Part shown: piece by piece, positions 34,897 to 46,042 of the stretch
Layout: each line of letters opens with the position of its first letter
How positions within the stretch are numbered: the first letter of the stretch is position 1
Source: Chalara sp. BL73
Lineage: Eukaryota; Ascomycota; Leotiomycetes; Helotiales
Reading direction: 5' to 3'
NCBI GenBank assembly: GCA_918026815.1
Contig: CAKJVC010000068.1
Coordinates: 1,240,001-1,304,000, forward strand
Length of the DNA stretch: 64,000 bases
Translations under genes and position numbers: made by a program
The notes under the pieces: model-generated
Databases searched by the model: none
Told to the model about the DNA's origin: nothing
Seen by the model: only the letters and a program-made list of their open reading frames with translations

Positions 34897-35721
34897 TTGG
34901 ATTTGCGTTTTGCGTTAGGAATTGGGATGGCATAATAGGCTGTATGATAATGATCATGAACCTGTAAATATTTAACATAGAGTTAGAACGTATAACAACC
35001 ACATCAGTCTAAACGGTTAGCCAAGCATCATAACTTTGTCCCAGAATAATGTTAACGAGACCTCAGTTGCTATTGGCTTGTCATATTGTTTCAGGATCCA
35101 GAGATATATTTTTAGATATAAGCTTTTCAGGCTAGGTACGGATCATTGCCAAGTGGCTTCCACGTGATCATGTGCAACTCACATCACCAAATGAGTTGCT
35201 GCTCGCGATTTCCAACATAAGAAGTTAAGACAGTAAGAGACACGGACTCGGTGAATGAGAGCGAGCTTATGGGCCCTCTTGGTGGGCACACCTAAATACA
35301 AGCTGGCTGGTCAGAATCCGCTCATTCCTCCGCATCCCAAATCCAAGATCCTCTGACTGCGGCTCAGATGAGCCAGTAGCCGAAACCTCAGCCACCAAAA
35401 ATATATGGCGAGAGGATGACAAAGGAACAATGGACCGTAAAGTCGGATTTCATATAATAGATCCTCGAATCCATAGAAGCAATCCATCATCCTCGACACT
35501 CCAGCAATCAACTGTTCTCTGCGCTCTACGGTCTATGTTCACCATTCGACAACTACGGCTTCGACTTGCGCAAAGCCTCAACTTCGCCAAGAGGGTAAAC
35601 AACGACAGCAACGACAAACTTTACAACTTACCTCAGTCATCTTCTGTAACTTTACTCCGCGAGGAATCAATTGCTCCATCTCCAATTTCGGTCAACCAAA
35701 GATCAACGCTCAGACATTAAA
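34897..35721. other. intergenic, promoter of trio member 2
   Basis: About 0.8 kb. It holds a pyrimidine-rich leader before 35722. A 96-codon plus-strand ORF at 35430-35720 overlaps this leader and shows no family features. Confidence 0.4.
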
Positions 35722-36869
35722 ATGGCCACTTTCAGAGATTCCATCGACGAGCTGCACAATGAGGTGATGCACGACATCTCCTACTTTGAGCAGTATGAAC
35801 TCCCCGCCTCACCACCAGAGACGCCACCCATGAAACAAGAGGCCAAAATGGCTCTCAGAGGGAGAACTCCAATGCACGCGGCCATCGAGAAGGCACTTCC
35901 AAGAAGCCCTTCTGAGAGTCCACGGATGGCACTAAAGAGAACTTTCTCAAACAACGTGAAGTCCACTTTTGGGCTTCCAATGACTCCTCCTGATACTCCT
36001 CCCATGAACCGCTCGCAAGTAGGAATTCATCCGACTCTAGCGAAAACTCTCTCTGATTCTGTGAACAAGAGCTTGGGCCATCAAGTCTCCTATGTGAGCC
36101 TCAATTCCTGACTGACCCATAGCATCAACTGACAGAATCCAAGTTCAACCTTAAGAATAGGCCCACAATCGTGACTATCGACGTCACAGAGATCCCAAGG
36201 CGAGGAACACTCAGCCGATCATCCAGCTACTCGCTCTCATCAGCTGGCTCAGTAAGCTCCGGTTCGAAAGATCCTCTCGACCGAGTCAAGGACTACACGA
36301 CCCGCTCGACAGACACAATCTTCCCATCACCAAACATGCTAGCTCCGCCAGTTTACTCACCGCCACCAAACACACCAGCGACGTTTGAGCCCATCTACCA
36401 CAATTATAGTAACTGTGCCGACTTCGCAACTGGGATAGCCCAATTTGGTAAAGGGTCAGACCCATTCAATCCATTTGCCTACACCGGCCCCACACAGTAC
36501 CCAAACCATTCTTCCCAAGCCCCTTTCAAGTCTAACGGGGTACAGGCCGGAAAACTCCCCAATCTCCCCAGTCCTAGCGCGTTCACGCCGCCAAGCCGAA
36601 GCGTCTCCGACCTCGAGAAGGCACGAAGTTATCGCGAGCCGGATCGTCCGAAGAAGAAGCGGCACTGTAGCTCTAAGGCGCTGATCTGCTGCGCCGTGCT
36701 TGGGCTGCTGCTCATGCTTGTCACCGGAGTGGTAGTTGTCATAGTTTTGAAGCTGCGGTATATCTTTAGACATCACCATCATCACAAGCGGACGAGTATG
36801 GGCTGTATAAATGTTCCAGGCATGTTTGTAAATGGAGAGTGGGAGAGCGGGTATAAAAAATGTACATGA
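35722..36869 (+). CDS. tail-anchored protein with S/T-P-rich cytosolic part (trio member 2)
   Basis: The first exon starts at 35722 and the last runs 36123-36869, joined by one intron with acceptor at 36122 (CCCATAG). The donor is uncertain: 36061, 36085 and 36094 all keep phase 0 and give introns of 62, 38 and 29 bases. The product is about 360 aa. The N-terminal part has a duplicated element, LPASPPETPPM and LPMTPPDTPPM, each followed by a short amphipathic stretch. The middle is Ser/Pro-rich. Near the end a basic cluster (RPKKKRHC) precedes one membrane helix (ALICCAVLGLLLMLVTGVVVVIVL), then a run of five histidines (FRHHHHHKR). The tail has a Cys pair around NGEWESG. The topology is N-in, C-out; function is unknown. 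Confidence 0.6.
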
Positions 36870-37452
36870 CAAAAAAGGAGTTTTGGGTTTGGCGTTTTAA
36901 GGGAATATCAGCATAAGCTGGAGTTTGGGGGGGTTCTTGTTTTTAACACTCGTTGGCTCGAGACTTTACTTTCTTTCACCTTTCCTATGTCTGTAGAAAA
37001 ACGGCATTTTTTGGAGTCATTCAGGATTTGGGGGGATCTTTGGGATTTTGGCGTTCCGGTTGGGGATTTGGAGTTCCGGTTGTGGGAATTAAAAAAAATC
37101 ATCACACTTGCTAGATCTTTCTGCACGTGAATTCGTTCGTGAAAATTCGTGAGGATCAAAATTGAGGATTTCGAGGATCTTGAGGATTTCGCAGCCTCCT
37201 CCTTATTCTCCTCCAACAATTGGATGAGGCTAAGATGGATTTTGAGGATTGAAAGCCACGATCCCCGATCGTAGGGATGAGAGGAGTGCTTCAGCCACTC
37301 AGAGCTTGAATCCATCTGAATTCAGGTAAGTATATACACTCTTGGCCCGCACTTGCTCGAGATCACAAGGTTGATACTTCAAATGTTGACTCACATCCTT
37401 CATATAGAGTAACATCAATCTGAAGGGTCACAAGACCCAACCAAGATAGAGG
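36870..37452. repeat. intergenic with short degenerate direct repeats
   Basis: Within 37040-37085 the sequence GGCGTTCCGGTTGGGGATTT is followed by a near copy (GGAGTTCCGGTTGTGGGAAT). At 37145-37190, GAGGATxxxGAGGAT-like units recur several times. These are simple local duplications in non-coding DNA. No gene was recognised; the region separates trio members 2 and 3. Confidence 0.4.
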
Positions 37453-38389
37453 ATGCACAAAGATAACCTCTTCAACTCCCCTGGAAAGGGGGACCAAATA
37501 TCACCTCACTCCCTCCCTAAAAACGCTCGTACGGACCCGTTCTATAGTCCTACTCACAGTCCCGAGGACTCGCCATATACTTCTGCAATCTTTTCACCGG
37601 ACGATATGATGCACACAGAGACCAAAGGTGATATTCAATTTCAGAACATCGATTGGGCAGCCGTGAATAGAGACGAGAAGAAATCAAAAAAGGAGAAGAA
37701 GGAAAAGAAGCGAACCCTTACTCCAACCAAAGATACAAAAGACAAGAAAGAAAAAGATTTTGAGCATGTGGAGACTATCAGCCTGACACCGCCGACGGTT
37801 TCGGCACCAAATCCAAATCCACAACAACCAAAACCAACATACTACTCACCTCCGCGCCTGAACTTGAGAACACCTCCCCAATACCAAGGGGCTCAAGCTG
37901 GGGGTCTTGGTATCCAATATCCCGACGAGAAAAAAGGCTTTGTAGGCATCACTCATTCCTGAGAGAGGTAACAAAAAACTAACATCTCTCAGGGCGATGA
38001 AAAACCCTCCTGGGAACCTACCCAACCACCACCATCTCATTATGTTCCATACAAAGAGTTCGAGGATGTCGAACTCAACAAGCCGCGCACTTATGCCTCC
38101 TCACAACGCACCGTGACCGACAAGCACTACGAGCCTCCTGCCTACTACAGGGACTATTCCGGACGCTCGTGGCCCGGTTGGGTGTGGTTTATTTTCATTT
38201 TAATCTTCTTGATCCTCTTTGTGGCGATACCATTAGCTATATTTGGGGGTGTCTACCACTGGAATGTAAGGCTCGATTCCATCTCCAAGTCCTTGACCGT
38301 TGCGCTAATCTGCTGAACAGTACGGGGAGTATCGATGCAATCGGTCGTGGGGCAGATGGGATGAGGCTACACGGAGCTGTAGATATTGA
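37453..38389 (+). CDS. tail-anchored protein with lysine- and proline-rich cytosolic part (trio member 3)
   Basis: Three exons, 37453-37941, 37993-38265 and 38321-38389, give 276 aa, all in phase 0. The N-terminal region is rich in SP/TP sites. It is followed by a Lys/Glu stretch (KKSKKEKKEKKR, about residues 77-88) and Pro/Tyr-rich sequence. One membrane helix (WVWFIFILIFLILFVAIPLAIFGG) lies near residue 240. The third exon encodes the lumenal tail, with two Cys eleven positions apart (CNRSWGRWDEATRSC). If the last intron were retained the tail would be lost, so splicing here decides the Cys loop. The GGVYH sequence after the helix matches GGVVYH in trio member 1, which supports common ancestry. 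Function is unknown. Confidence 0.65.
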
Positions 38390-41300
38390 TCAGTTTCGGC
38401 GGGCGTATAAAAAGTTGTATAGCATATTTTGGAGGACCTGGAGTTCGAGGATACTGGGAAATGGACATCGGATGGTGTTAACGGAGTACCTGTGATAATA
38501 GCAAAACACATACAAACACCTACTTCCTCTTTTTCCGTGATCGCCTAGATTTTGTATTTTCAGTTCGCTTCCGCAGTGCCTCGAGCAGTAGTAAATTAGG
38601 TCATTCAAGTATTGCGCAGTGAAGGACCAGCATATACTTTTCCTTCCCCAAATAGCATTGTGTATATTTGTGTTTGCTTTGATGTTTCGTGGTAGCGTCC
38701 AGCTGCTTGTTACATTCTTCGCGAGTGCTCTGACTGCACCGGCATTCTTTCTCAAGACGCAGTATCTGACTTCTTGATGATGTCGCTCTTCTGTCCCAAC
38801 ACCTCGGATCCCGATCCCCGTATTTGTTCCAAAGGCTGCCCTCATTCACGTACGGCTACTTGAAAGGCGCGCCCCTCGATTGTCACTCATCTGAAGAGTA
38901 GGCACTGCCAGTGTTTTTCAATCGCATTACTATCGAGATCTGCGGCATGTGCATCTTCATGTGTATGCGGATTAGCTGTTGAAGTTAAGTTAATGAAGCC
39001 GATTTTAGGCGATGTTGGTTCATATTGCCTCATACGATATTACTCATCACATTTCGAATATCACGATACGGTCTTTGTTTTTCTCCCCAAGCATGCAAAG
39101 TTGCATATTTCCTATCTTACAATTGTTTCAATTGATTTTGCCATTTATTAATGTTTTTGTCAATATCTCCTCATGATAAAAGCAGATATCCAGATATTAA
39201 CTTTCAAGCCCCAAATGACCACGCTACATATGCACTTTGGAGGATCCATCTCTTATGCTAATGAGAAGCATCTCCATGGAAGAAAAGCATCTCCTCAAAG
39301 AAGGTTACGTCTTGCCTCACCTTCAGCGCCAAGACTTTTTACTGCGTTCCGTACAGTCTTGTGAGAGTACCGCATTTTGCGCCTGATGTCGGAAGCGAAA
39401 TTAAGAATCTCTCGATCACGAAAGTTGGAATGAACCTGGCCAGTGGTTCAGATAGGTTGTCGATGAAGCCGTGAGCGGTAAATTGCAGCAAGAAATCGAG
39501 GCATCATTGCCAGGTTTTGGAAGTATAAACAGGCTATTTCTGTACCAGAGATGCTCCGCCAAAAAGCAGGAAGAAAGGGTCAAGGGAAGTCAGACGAAGT
39601 CGTCCAAGTTCTAAATAGGCACAGAGATTCAATCGAGCGAAACGTTCCTTGTGTTATGGTTCAGTACGAGTCACATCTACTCGAAATTAATGCGCTCGTC
39701 ACAGAACCATTCAAGGAAGTCCAGACAGAACAGCAGGCATTGTATCCTCGATGGCAAAGGAATGCATTGAATAGGGGTTTGCAGAAGATCTTCCCATTTC
39801 TATTCTCCAAGGAAACTCGCGTTCAGGAGCCCGCTGTGGACGCGTTACCCTAGGCGTCAGGGAGTCGAATGTAAACGCCGCTGAGTAGGACAATTTCCAA
39901 CAAATATATTGCAATTACTGTTACTTGCGTTCAAGAGTATTGCCAAAACATCTTGCTAGTGATATTTTAGAGAGCGAGCGTATGTTCATGACCATGTTCA
40001 TATTGAGTTCTTACCTGCGGTTGGTAAGTATATATAACAGTAATTAATATGAAGAAAGAGCTACATCGACCCCGAAGTTGTAGGGGAGGGGTAGGAGGCA
40101 GCCAAGAAGGATATACTCAAATGCAGCCGTTCAAGAGATGCTGATATCTATGTACACAATTCTGGCTGCATCCTGGCGGGTCTTTTCTTCTTTCTTGACG
40201 TGGCCATTGCTCCCAACCGAGCTTTGCAGTGCACATTACACTGCAGCCATAAATAAACCAACCAGCCGGAAATGCGGGTTTCCATAGACGAGGCTACTAC
40301 CGACCGGCAAGGCTATGAATGCAAATTATCGTGAGTAGCTGTATTGTGCCTTGCAGTACGGCAAAACAAGGGTGGTGGCTGGGAGAAAATCTATTTATAA
40401 CCTGAGCCGCACAGGGATCCAGCTGATCACCAACCAACCGATTTATTCTACAGCGGATGTAACCAACACAGCGGTCCACCTTAAAACTACGTCGTCTGTA
40501 CAGTATAAGGCTTCTCCCTTGCCTAGTCGTCTTGCTGTCATCTCGCCAAACGAACTGCTATTCCCAGCAAGTTCGATCTGGATAGAAGAGATCCCGTTCA
40601 GTGCCACCTGGTGTCTACGCGTAAGCCACAGGCTAAGCTTAGCGGAAGCTGCATACTCCCGAAATTTGACCCTGCAGCATAAACCTTGACCGCGTTTGTA
40701 GCCGCCAATGGCAGCGGGGATATGCTTAAGAACATCATCCTTCAATGGCCTGGCCGATAAGCGCGGACCAGCTAGATGCTGACGATGTGTCTTATCCACC
40801 TGTGTTTCTGTCTTCCTTCGATGTCTTCATTTGTCGATAGTGTCGCCTAGGAGGGGCGCTTAAGTGTGGCTGTCTATTCATGGAGTCGTCTCCACTCCAT
40901 CAGGGCCTTTACACTGTACACCGTGACGTACAGATTGGATCCCGGGTCTTTGTTTATTGTATCCACCTATTTTGAGACTTGTTTCTGGCCGGCTTGAAAC
41001 ATTTCTGGAAGGTCATCCTTTTGTCCCACATGATTTCCCTGGGCTAAACTGTCAGATGTACTATTCATGTCTTGTGCGGCTTATACTTAGTACCCACCAG
41101 TTGTAGGGTCATTGGCATTTTGATTGATATTGTTGCTTTTAGATGTTGGCTGTGCCGAAATAGCTTTCGGTGAGGGATGTCCTTGATATAGGATGTATAT
41201 TTTTATTTACTTCCATTCACTTCCTAGAGACATCTGTCTACTTAAGAGGTGAATAGTTCGTCATTATCACACCTTCTCCTCATCAGTTTCTTTACAACAT

Positions 41301-41417
41301 TCACTCTAGTTTTAATCACTTCAGCATTTCTTCAATCTTCTGTACTATCATCAGCCACATTCGTTGCTTTGCATCAGCAATTTCTCATACCGCAACACCT
41401 CAAACCAAATTATAATC
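38390..41417. other. 3-kb intergenic region, no gene recognised
   Basis: Many short ORFs on both strands, none with a motif. The longest candidates (38390-38845 minus, 39551-39853 plus, 40443-40799 minus) have no signal peptide, conserved motif or plausible splice partners. The last 200 bases are pyrimidine-rich and form the leader of the repeat-peptide gene. Some of this may be decayed sequence. Confidence 0.4.
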
Positions 41418-42143
41418 ATGCGTTTCTCATCAGCAGTCGTCTTTTCCGCATCTCTCGCTGCCCTTCTACCAACCACTTTATCCGCTCCCCTCCCAGCATT
41501 TGTGGGACAGGTAGCCGATATCCTCACAGCTCGTGTTCCCGGACTCAATTCAAAGCCATGCTATGGCAGAGCCGGAACAGGCTGCGGACTTAACAAGCGA
41601 GAGGAAGAACTCGTTGCCCGCGAAGCAGCTCCAGCTCCCGCTCCTGGACTCAATTCTAAGCCTTGCTATGGCAAGCCCGGAACAAGTTGTGGTATTCACA
41701 AGCGCGACGAAGAGGAGATTGTTCCCCGTGAGGCATCTCCAGAACCAGAGCCCGTAGCAGGTCTCAATTCCAAACCCTGTTATGGCAAAACCGGCACTAG
41801 CTGTAGCCTTCAGAAGCGAGAGGACGAGATTGCCACTCGTGAAGCTTCCCCAGAGCCAGCTCCAGGTCTGAACTCAAAGCCTTGCTATGGCAAAGCCGGC
41901 ACGGGTTGTGGTCTCTACAAGCGTGAGGAGATCGCCACTCGTGAGGCCTCCCCAGAGCCGGCACCAGCACCAGAAGCAGAAGCAGGTCTGAACTCCAAAC
42001 CTTGCTATGGTACTAGCGGCACCGGCTGTGGCCTTAACAAGCGCGAGGAGGTCGTCGTCCGCGAAGCTTCTCCAGAACCAGCGCCTGGTCTCAACTCAAA
42101 GCCCTGCTATGGCAAAGCCGGTACTGGATGCGGCCTTTACTAA
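41418..42143 (+). CDS. secreted Kex2-processed repeat precursor with six two-cysteine peptides
   Basis: One exon, 241 aa. The ATG at 41418 is chosen because it starts a clear signal peptide (hydrophobic core SSAVVFSASLAALL, cleavage near residue 23). After a short pro-segment there are six copies of GLNSKPCYGKAGTGCGLY or close variants, starting at residues 42, 77, 115, 150, 190 and 224. Copies 1-5 are each followed by Lys-Arg, then an acidic spacer ending in REASPEPAP or similar. The sixth copy ends at the stop codon. KR is the site of Kexin in the Golgi, and the Glu-Ala, x-Pro and x-Ala steps in the spacers are typical substrates of dipeptidyl aminopeptidases. The layout is that of alpha-factor-type pheromone precursors and other Kex2-processed repeat proteins (KEPs). 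The predicted products are peptides of about 18 residues with one possible disulfide. They lack the Trp and the Cys-x6-Cys spacing of usual ascomycete alpha-pheromones. Confidence 0.85.
   Translation: MRFSSAVVFSASLAALLPTTLSAPLPAFVGQVADILTARVPGLNSKPCYGRAGTGCGLNKREEELVAREAAPAPAPGLNSKPCYGKPGTSCGIHKRDEEEIVPREASPEPEPVAGLNSKPCYGKTGTSCSLQKREDEIATREASPEPAPGLNSKPCYGKAGTGCGLYKREEIATREASPEPAPAPEAEAGLNSKPCYGTSGTGCGLNKREEVVVREASPEPAPGLNSKPCYGKAGTGCGLY
41541..42140 (+). repeat. six in-frame tandem repeats (about 102-120 bp) inside the peptide precursor
   Basis: Units start at 41541, 41646, 41760, 41865, 41985 and 42087; the last is partial (54 bp before the stop). The core of 54 bp is well conserved. Unit length varies through the Pro/Ala/Glu spacer. 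Synonymous differences between units show that the array is not a very recent amplification. Confidence 0.9.
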
Positions 42144-42759
42144 ATTCATCTCATGCATCGCTCACATTGGCGGGCGCCACTGAGCCGACTACGATTCACG
42201 AAGGACACGACAAACATCCCCCATCCATTTCTCTAAAAGTTTTGGCGCCGGAGCATTTCATGTACTATATCTTAATTTCTTGCACCACGAGCTGGTTTTA
42301 TTGGGGGGTTGAGCAGTAGGAAACTGCATTTTTATAACGATATGGCATGGTACGGGTTGGACTTTAGCGATAGCATTAGGAAGGATACATGGGAAGCATA
42401 GCGGGCATCGGAATTTGGGCTTTGGGAAGGAGGATTAAGCGTGGCATTACGGCATTTTCGCAAATTTTTAATGATAAATGTATCTGGTTTTCTGAGTCTA
42501 AGAATGTTCTCTGTAATATAAATCATACATCACCAGGCCTAACTTGTTTGTGCCATCTGGTTTCTTTCCATATGCAACCGTGGTTTCATCTCATGCCCGA
42601 CTTATTCGTTTCGCTTGCAACAATTAGGTTGGCGGATAAATTCCGTGACCGTGCTACGATTCTCTCGTCACAACGGAACGTGCCCAGCTTTGACAATCAT
42701 GCCCAGGCTCGTTTCCTCTCTCCAATGTTTCCCACCCGTCGCCCGATTCCTCCCATAGA

Positions 42760-43308
42760 TCAACCCCGATTAGAACCGCCATCATTGTTGAAAAGGTCTC
42801 TAGGAAGTAGCGTCTCCAGTCCTTGTCCGCCTCTAAGAAAATATATATCGTCGTCCTCAACGAGGCCTCTGGGAAGGAGATCCTCGGGTCTAGGATCATT
42901 CCGTTTATTGATACGATCAGCGGTTCCACTTCCTATATGAGCATCAGTGAGGAGGTCATATGTGCTGCCGCCTCCTCCGGGATTCAAGAAGTGGACAGAT
43001 GCAGCCGCGGTTCCTACGCCATTCGGTTGTCCGTGGGTTCTCGGTTCAACAGAAAATTCTTCCGCATGCCCGGGTGAATTGGAACTGCTGCACGTTTGGC
43101 GAAGCGAAGTAAGATGTGGGTTTGACATCAGGACCTGTCCAGCAGCACCCTGCCTTTTTGTGGTACTCTGATCAAGTCCTCCAAGAGCATCGTCGAAAGG
43201 GGCCGTATGTGCAGATTGATGGTTAGGGTTATCAGTCCCAGCCCTCATCGCAGCTGCCCGCCTGTCTTTTGGGCCAGGTCTCTGTCTTTTCGTTTGTTTG
43301 CTGCTCAT
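42760..43308 (-). CDS. hypothetical basic/low-complexity protein
   Basis: An open frame of 182 codons from ATG at 43308 to a stop at 42760. The N-terminus is strongly basic (KQTKRQRPGPKDRR), the middle is Ser/Gly/Asn-rich, and the C-terminal 60 residues contain two similar elements (DLLPRGLVEDDD and TLLPRDLFNNDG). There is no signal peptide or membrane segment. It lies 0.6 kb downstream of the repeat-peptide gene on the other strand. A chance ORF cannot be excluded. Confidence 0.33.
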   Translation of the reverse strand: MSSKQTKRQRPGPKDRRAAAMRAGTDNPNHQSAHTAPFDDALGGLDQSTTKRQGAAGQVLMSNPHLTSLRQTCSSSNSPGHAEEFSVEPRTHGQPNGVGTAAASVHFLNPGGGGSTYDLLTDAHIGSGTADRINKRNDPRPEDLLPRGLVEDDDIYFLRGGQGLETLLPRDLFNNDGGSNRG

Positions 43309-46042
43309 ATCTTGGCGGAAGTTTTGAGTTTTGAGTACAATCGCGGGTATGGACGAAGAGAATACACGCGAGTATCTTCTGCAATCTTTTTAAAAAAAAA
43401 ATGACTCGGGATGGAAGGAATCAGATTCTAAAATGAGAGTCAGATATGCACCCACGAAATTGTGAATCTAAACCCGTTTTTCTATAGAAAATGTAGACTG
43501 GGTGGAGTTTGTTTTTACTCTCGTATAAGTTTTCTTGCTTCCCATTCTGAACCTGGGGTGTGTTAACAAGCTTGTGCTGTGTGCTTGACCAAAGGTCATG
43601 CTGTATAATTCTACTTTTATAAAGCAATGTATATATTGGGTATCTAGAGGTAAGAGCTGCTGGCGCGTCTCAGTCCTAGATGGCTCGCCACCTCGCATTA
43701 TACCTTAACTTCAGCGTATTTTCACTCATCCATTCTGTATTATCATGTACGCCTCCCCGAAAATACTTTAGTGATTTTGTCAGGTTTAATTTTTTTTAAT
43801 TTTTTTAATTTTTTTTTCGAAAACTCTGTAACCATGAGAGCCCCATTCACTCATTTGTATCACTTGCATATTTCTCTCAAAGGACCAAAGTTTCCTGAGG
43901 TATAGAGACCTAGCCAGCATGCAACGGGAAGACGATGGATTTGGTGTGTTTAGAATTCATTAACAGGTTTGCAAGTTCTCTCGCATTTATGTAACCATAC
44001 TCGAACGTCAGCATATAGCTTCAACTGCTTTTTACTCCTCCCATCCTCAAGTATTAGCGCACCAAAGTTGCCCAAAAGCTCAAGGACCATAGCCATATCC
44101 CATTATAGCCTACATTTGTGATCTGATTCTCGCAGCCTTTCCATAATGTCCTGGTTGTGGGTTGACCCATTATCTAAACAATTCCTGGCCCACACAGCTT
44201 GAAGAACCAGTAAAATTTCCCCGAAGAAAGCCCTGTATTGGTGAAATGCTGGAGGGCCTGCGGCTTGATGGATATGATATCCCAATGTATGGCCGCCTTG
44301 ACGTATCTCTATATCCACCAATTGTATTGTCAAGGTCATATCTAACATTTCTTGGATACTGATTCCACCCATACCGACGCCCTTGAGACGACCCGAGATC
44401 CTGATTTCGGGCCCAAGAATACATGTTGTCCGAAGTTTGCTTGTAAGGTTTTCCTGACAGTTATGTTTTAAGTATTGTAAATCTTACTAGTTTAGCTCTA
44501 TTCGAGAAGCCACTGTGTATTTATGAGACCCGGGCAAGATGAATCGAAAGTATGGATGTTATGCTCACCTTCGAGAGTCGTCTTTTAGAACAATTGGTTT
44601 GGAACAATGATTATACAACATTCTACAAGCGGTGTCGATGTCCAAAATGCGAAACTTCATATGAGGAAATTAGACAGTCACAAAACGGCCGTGGCTTTTC
44701 AAGCTACTCCATACATTTCCCCTTGCCTTCTACGTGGTATCTGGGCTTTGAGGACACTGTGCACATAATTTTCAATTTGATTTATGCCATGACTATGTAG
44801 GCTGATATAGTTCTTGAAATATACCCATGGAAGCTTGTTATCTTAACGAATTATGTATTCCATCCTATCCCTTAGTTACGCATCGCCATAAGTAACGGTT
44901 TGCCGGCCGCCAAACCTCCACATTCTGAAACGAACTGGCCTGGGATTGAGAGATCTAGGAGGTTAAAATCCATGACCTGAGCTTGTGCCATAGTTGTAAC
45001 TGCCCTGCCACAATCCATATCCATTTGATAAGGCCATGCGTCTTTGACATCGTGTTTGCGGCACTTCGATAATGCAGTGGATCATCCCCCGCACTACCCA
45101 CTGACTCCTGAGAGCTTCAGACAGAGGTTCCCAGAACGAACGAAGTTTCGAAAGGGTGAAATGTTCGTAGGATGAGCGTTATAGTCAATTTCGTACCGCT
45201 GGAAGCCCAATCCCTGGACTCTGCTCTGCCCTTCTGCAAATCGGCCATTAAACATAATATTCCTGCCATATCCCTTCCATGAGAATACTATAATGTTTGT
45301 TTTTGGGGTTAAGTGGTATGCGAAAGGTATATGAGAAGTAATGCTTGGTTTTTCGACGTTTCCAAGAGCAACTAGGAAAGCTGCGTATTTAAAGGGTATC
45401 TAAAGGCGGTATACTCAGAGACAGTAGGTGCTTTGAGGGTTTCTAACGGGTTACTGTATACATGATTTTGAAGAGAGATCATTCAACTACTGCCATAATT
45501 GCATAGATAGGAGAAGGATATCTAAATCATAAAGATTCTTGTCACTTTGAGTCCACTGAGTGCAGCGATTATGATCAGAATGTAGCTTAAAGTGCAAGAT
45601 CTGAGTCTATTAAGACACACATGACCTTGAACTACAATATGGACTTTAAAACTTCCTAGATTAAAATATATGATACAAAAAATAGGGCAGTCTTTCCTCT
45701 ATGGATGCGAACAATAAGGGGTTAAGACAAATCGATTCAGTTTTTCATCTCAATATTCATTTTCTAGCTTCACAACTGAAGATTGATACTCTAATTCCGA
45801 AATATTACGCAACTCCTTTTATGTGTCTTGAGAACAGTCACTGGAAAACACACTGCCAACATTTAGCGAGACAACAAGGGGCGGGCCATTTCCGGAGAAC
45901 CCCGCACTAGGCTTGATCTAGTCTAGCACATATGCCTCGATCCCGATGAAAGCCGAAAAAAAGATTCCTCGAGCCAAAAGTTTGGTCATCCCAAGAATGA
46001 TATACATGCGTATCGTGCGACTGTAAACAACGGTATGTCACA
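43309..46042. other. 2.7-kb intergenic region, no gene recognised
   Basis: AT-rich with T-runs (43790-43820). Short ORFs only, for example 44552-44800 (+), which has a small Cys cluster (CRCPKCETSYEE) but no family match. The end holds the promoter of PABA synthase. Confidence 0.4.

Noticed and set aside
39551..39853. 100-codon plus-strand ORF
   Set aside because: Charged but without a recognisable domain; isolated in a 3-kb region with no splice signals that extend it.
44552..44800. 82-codon ORF with CRCPKC, suggestive of a zinc site
   Set aside because: Too short and without the second pair of ligands in proper spacing; no extension by splicing found.
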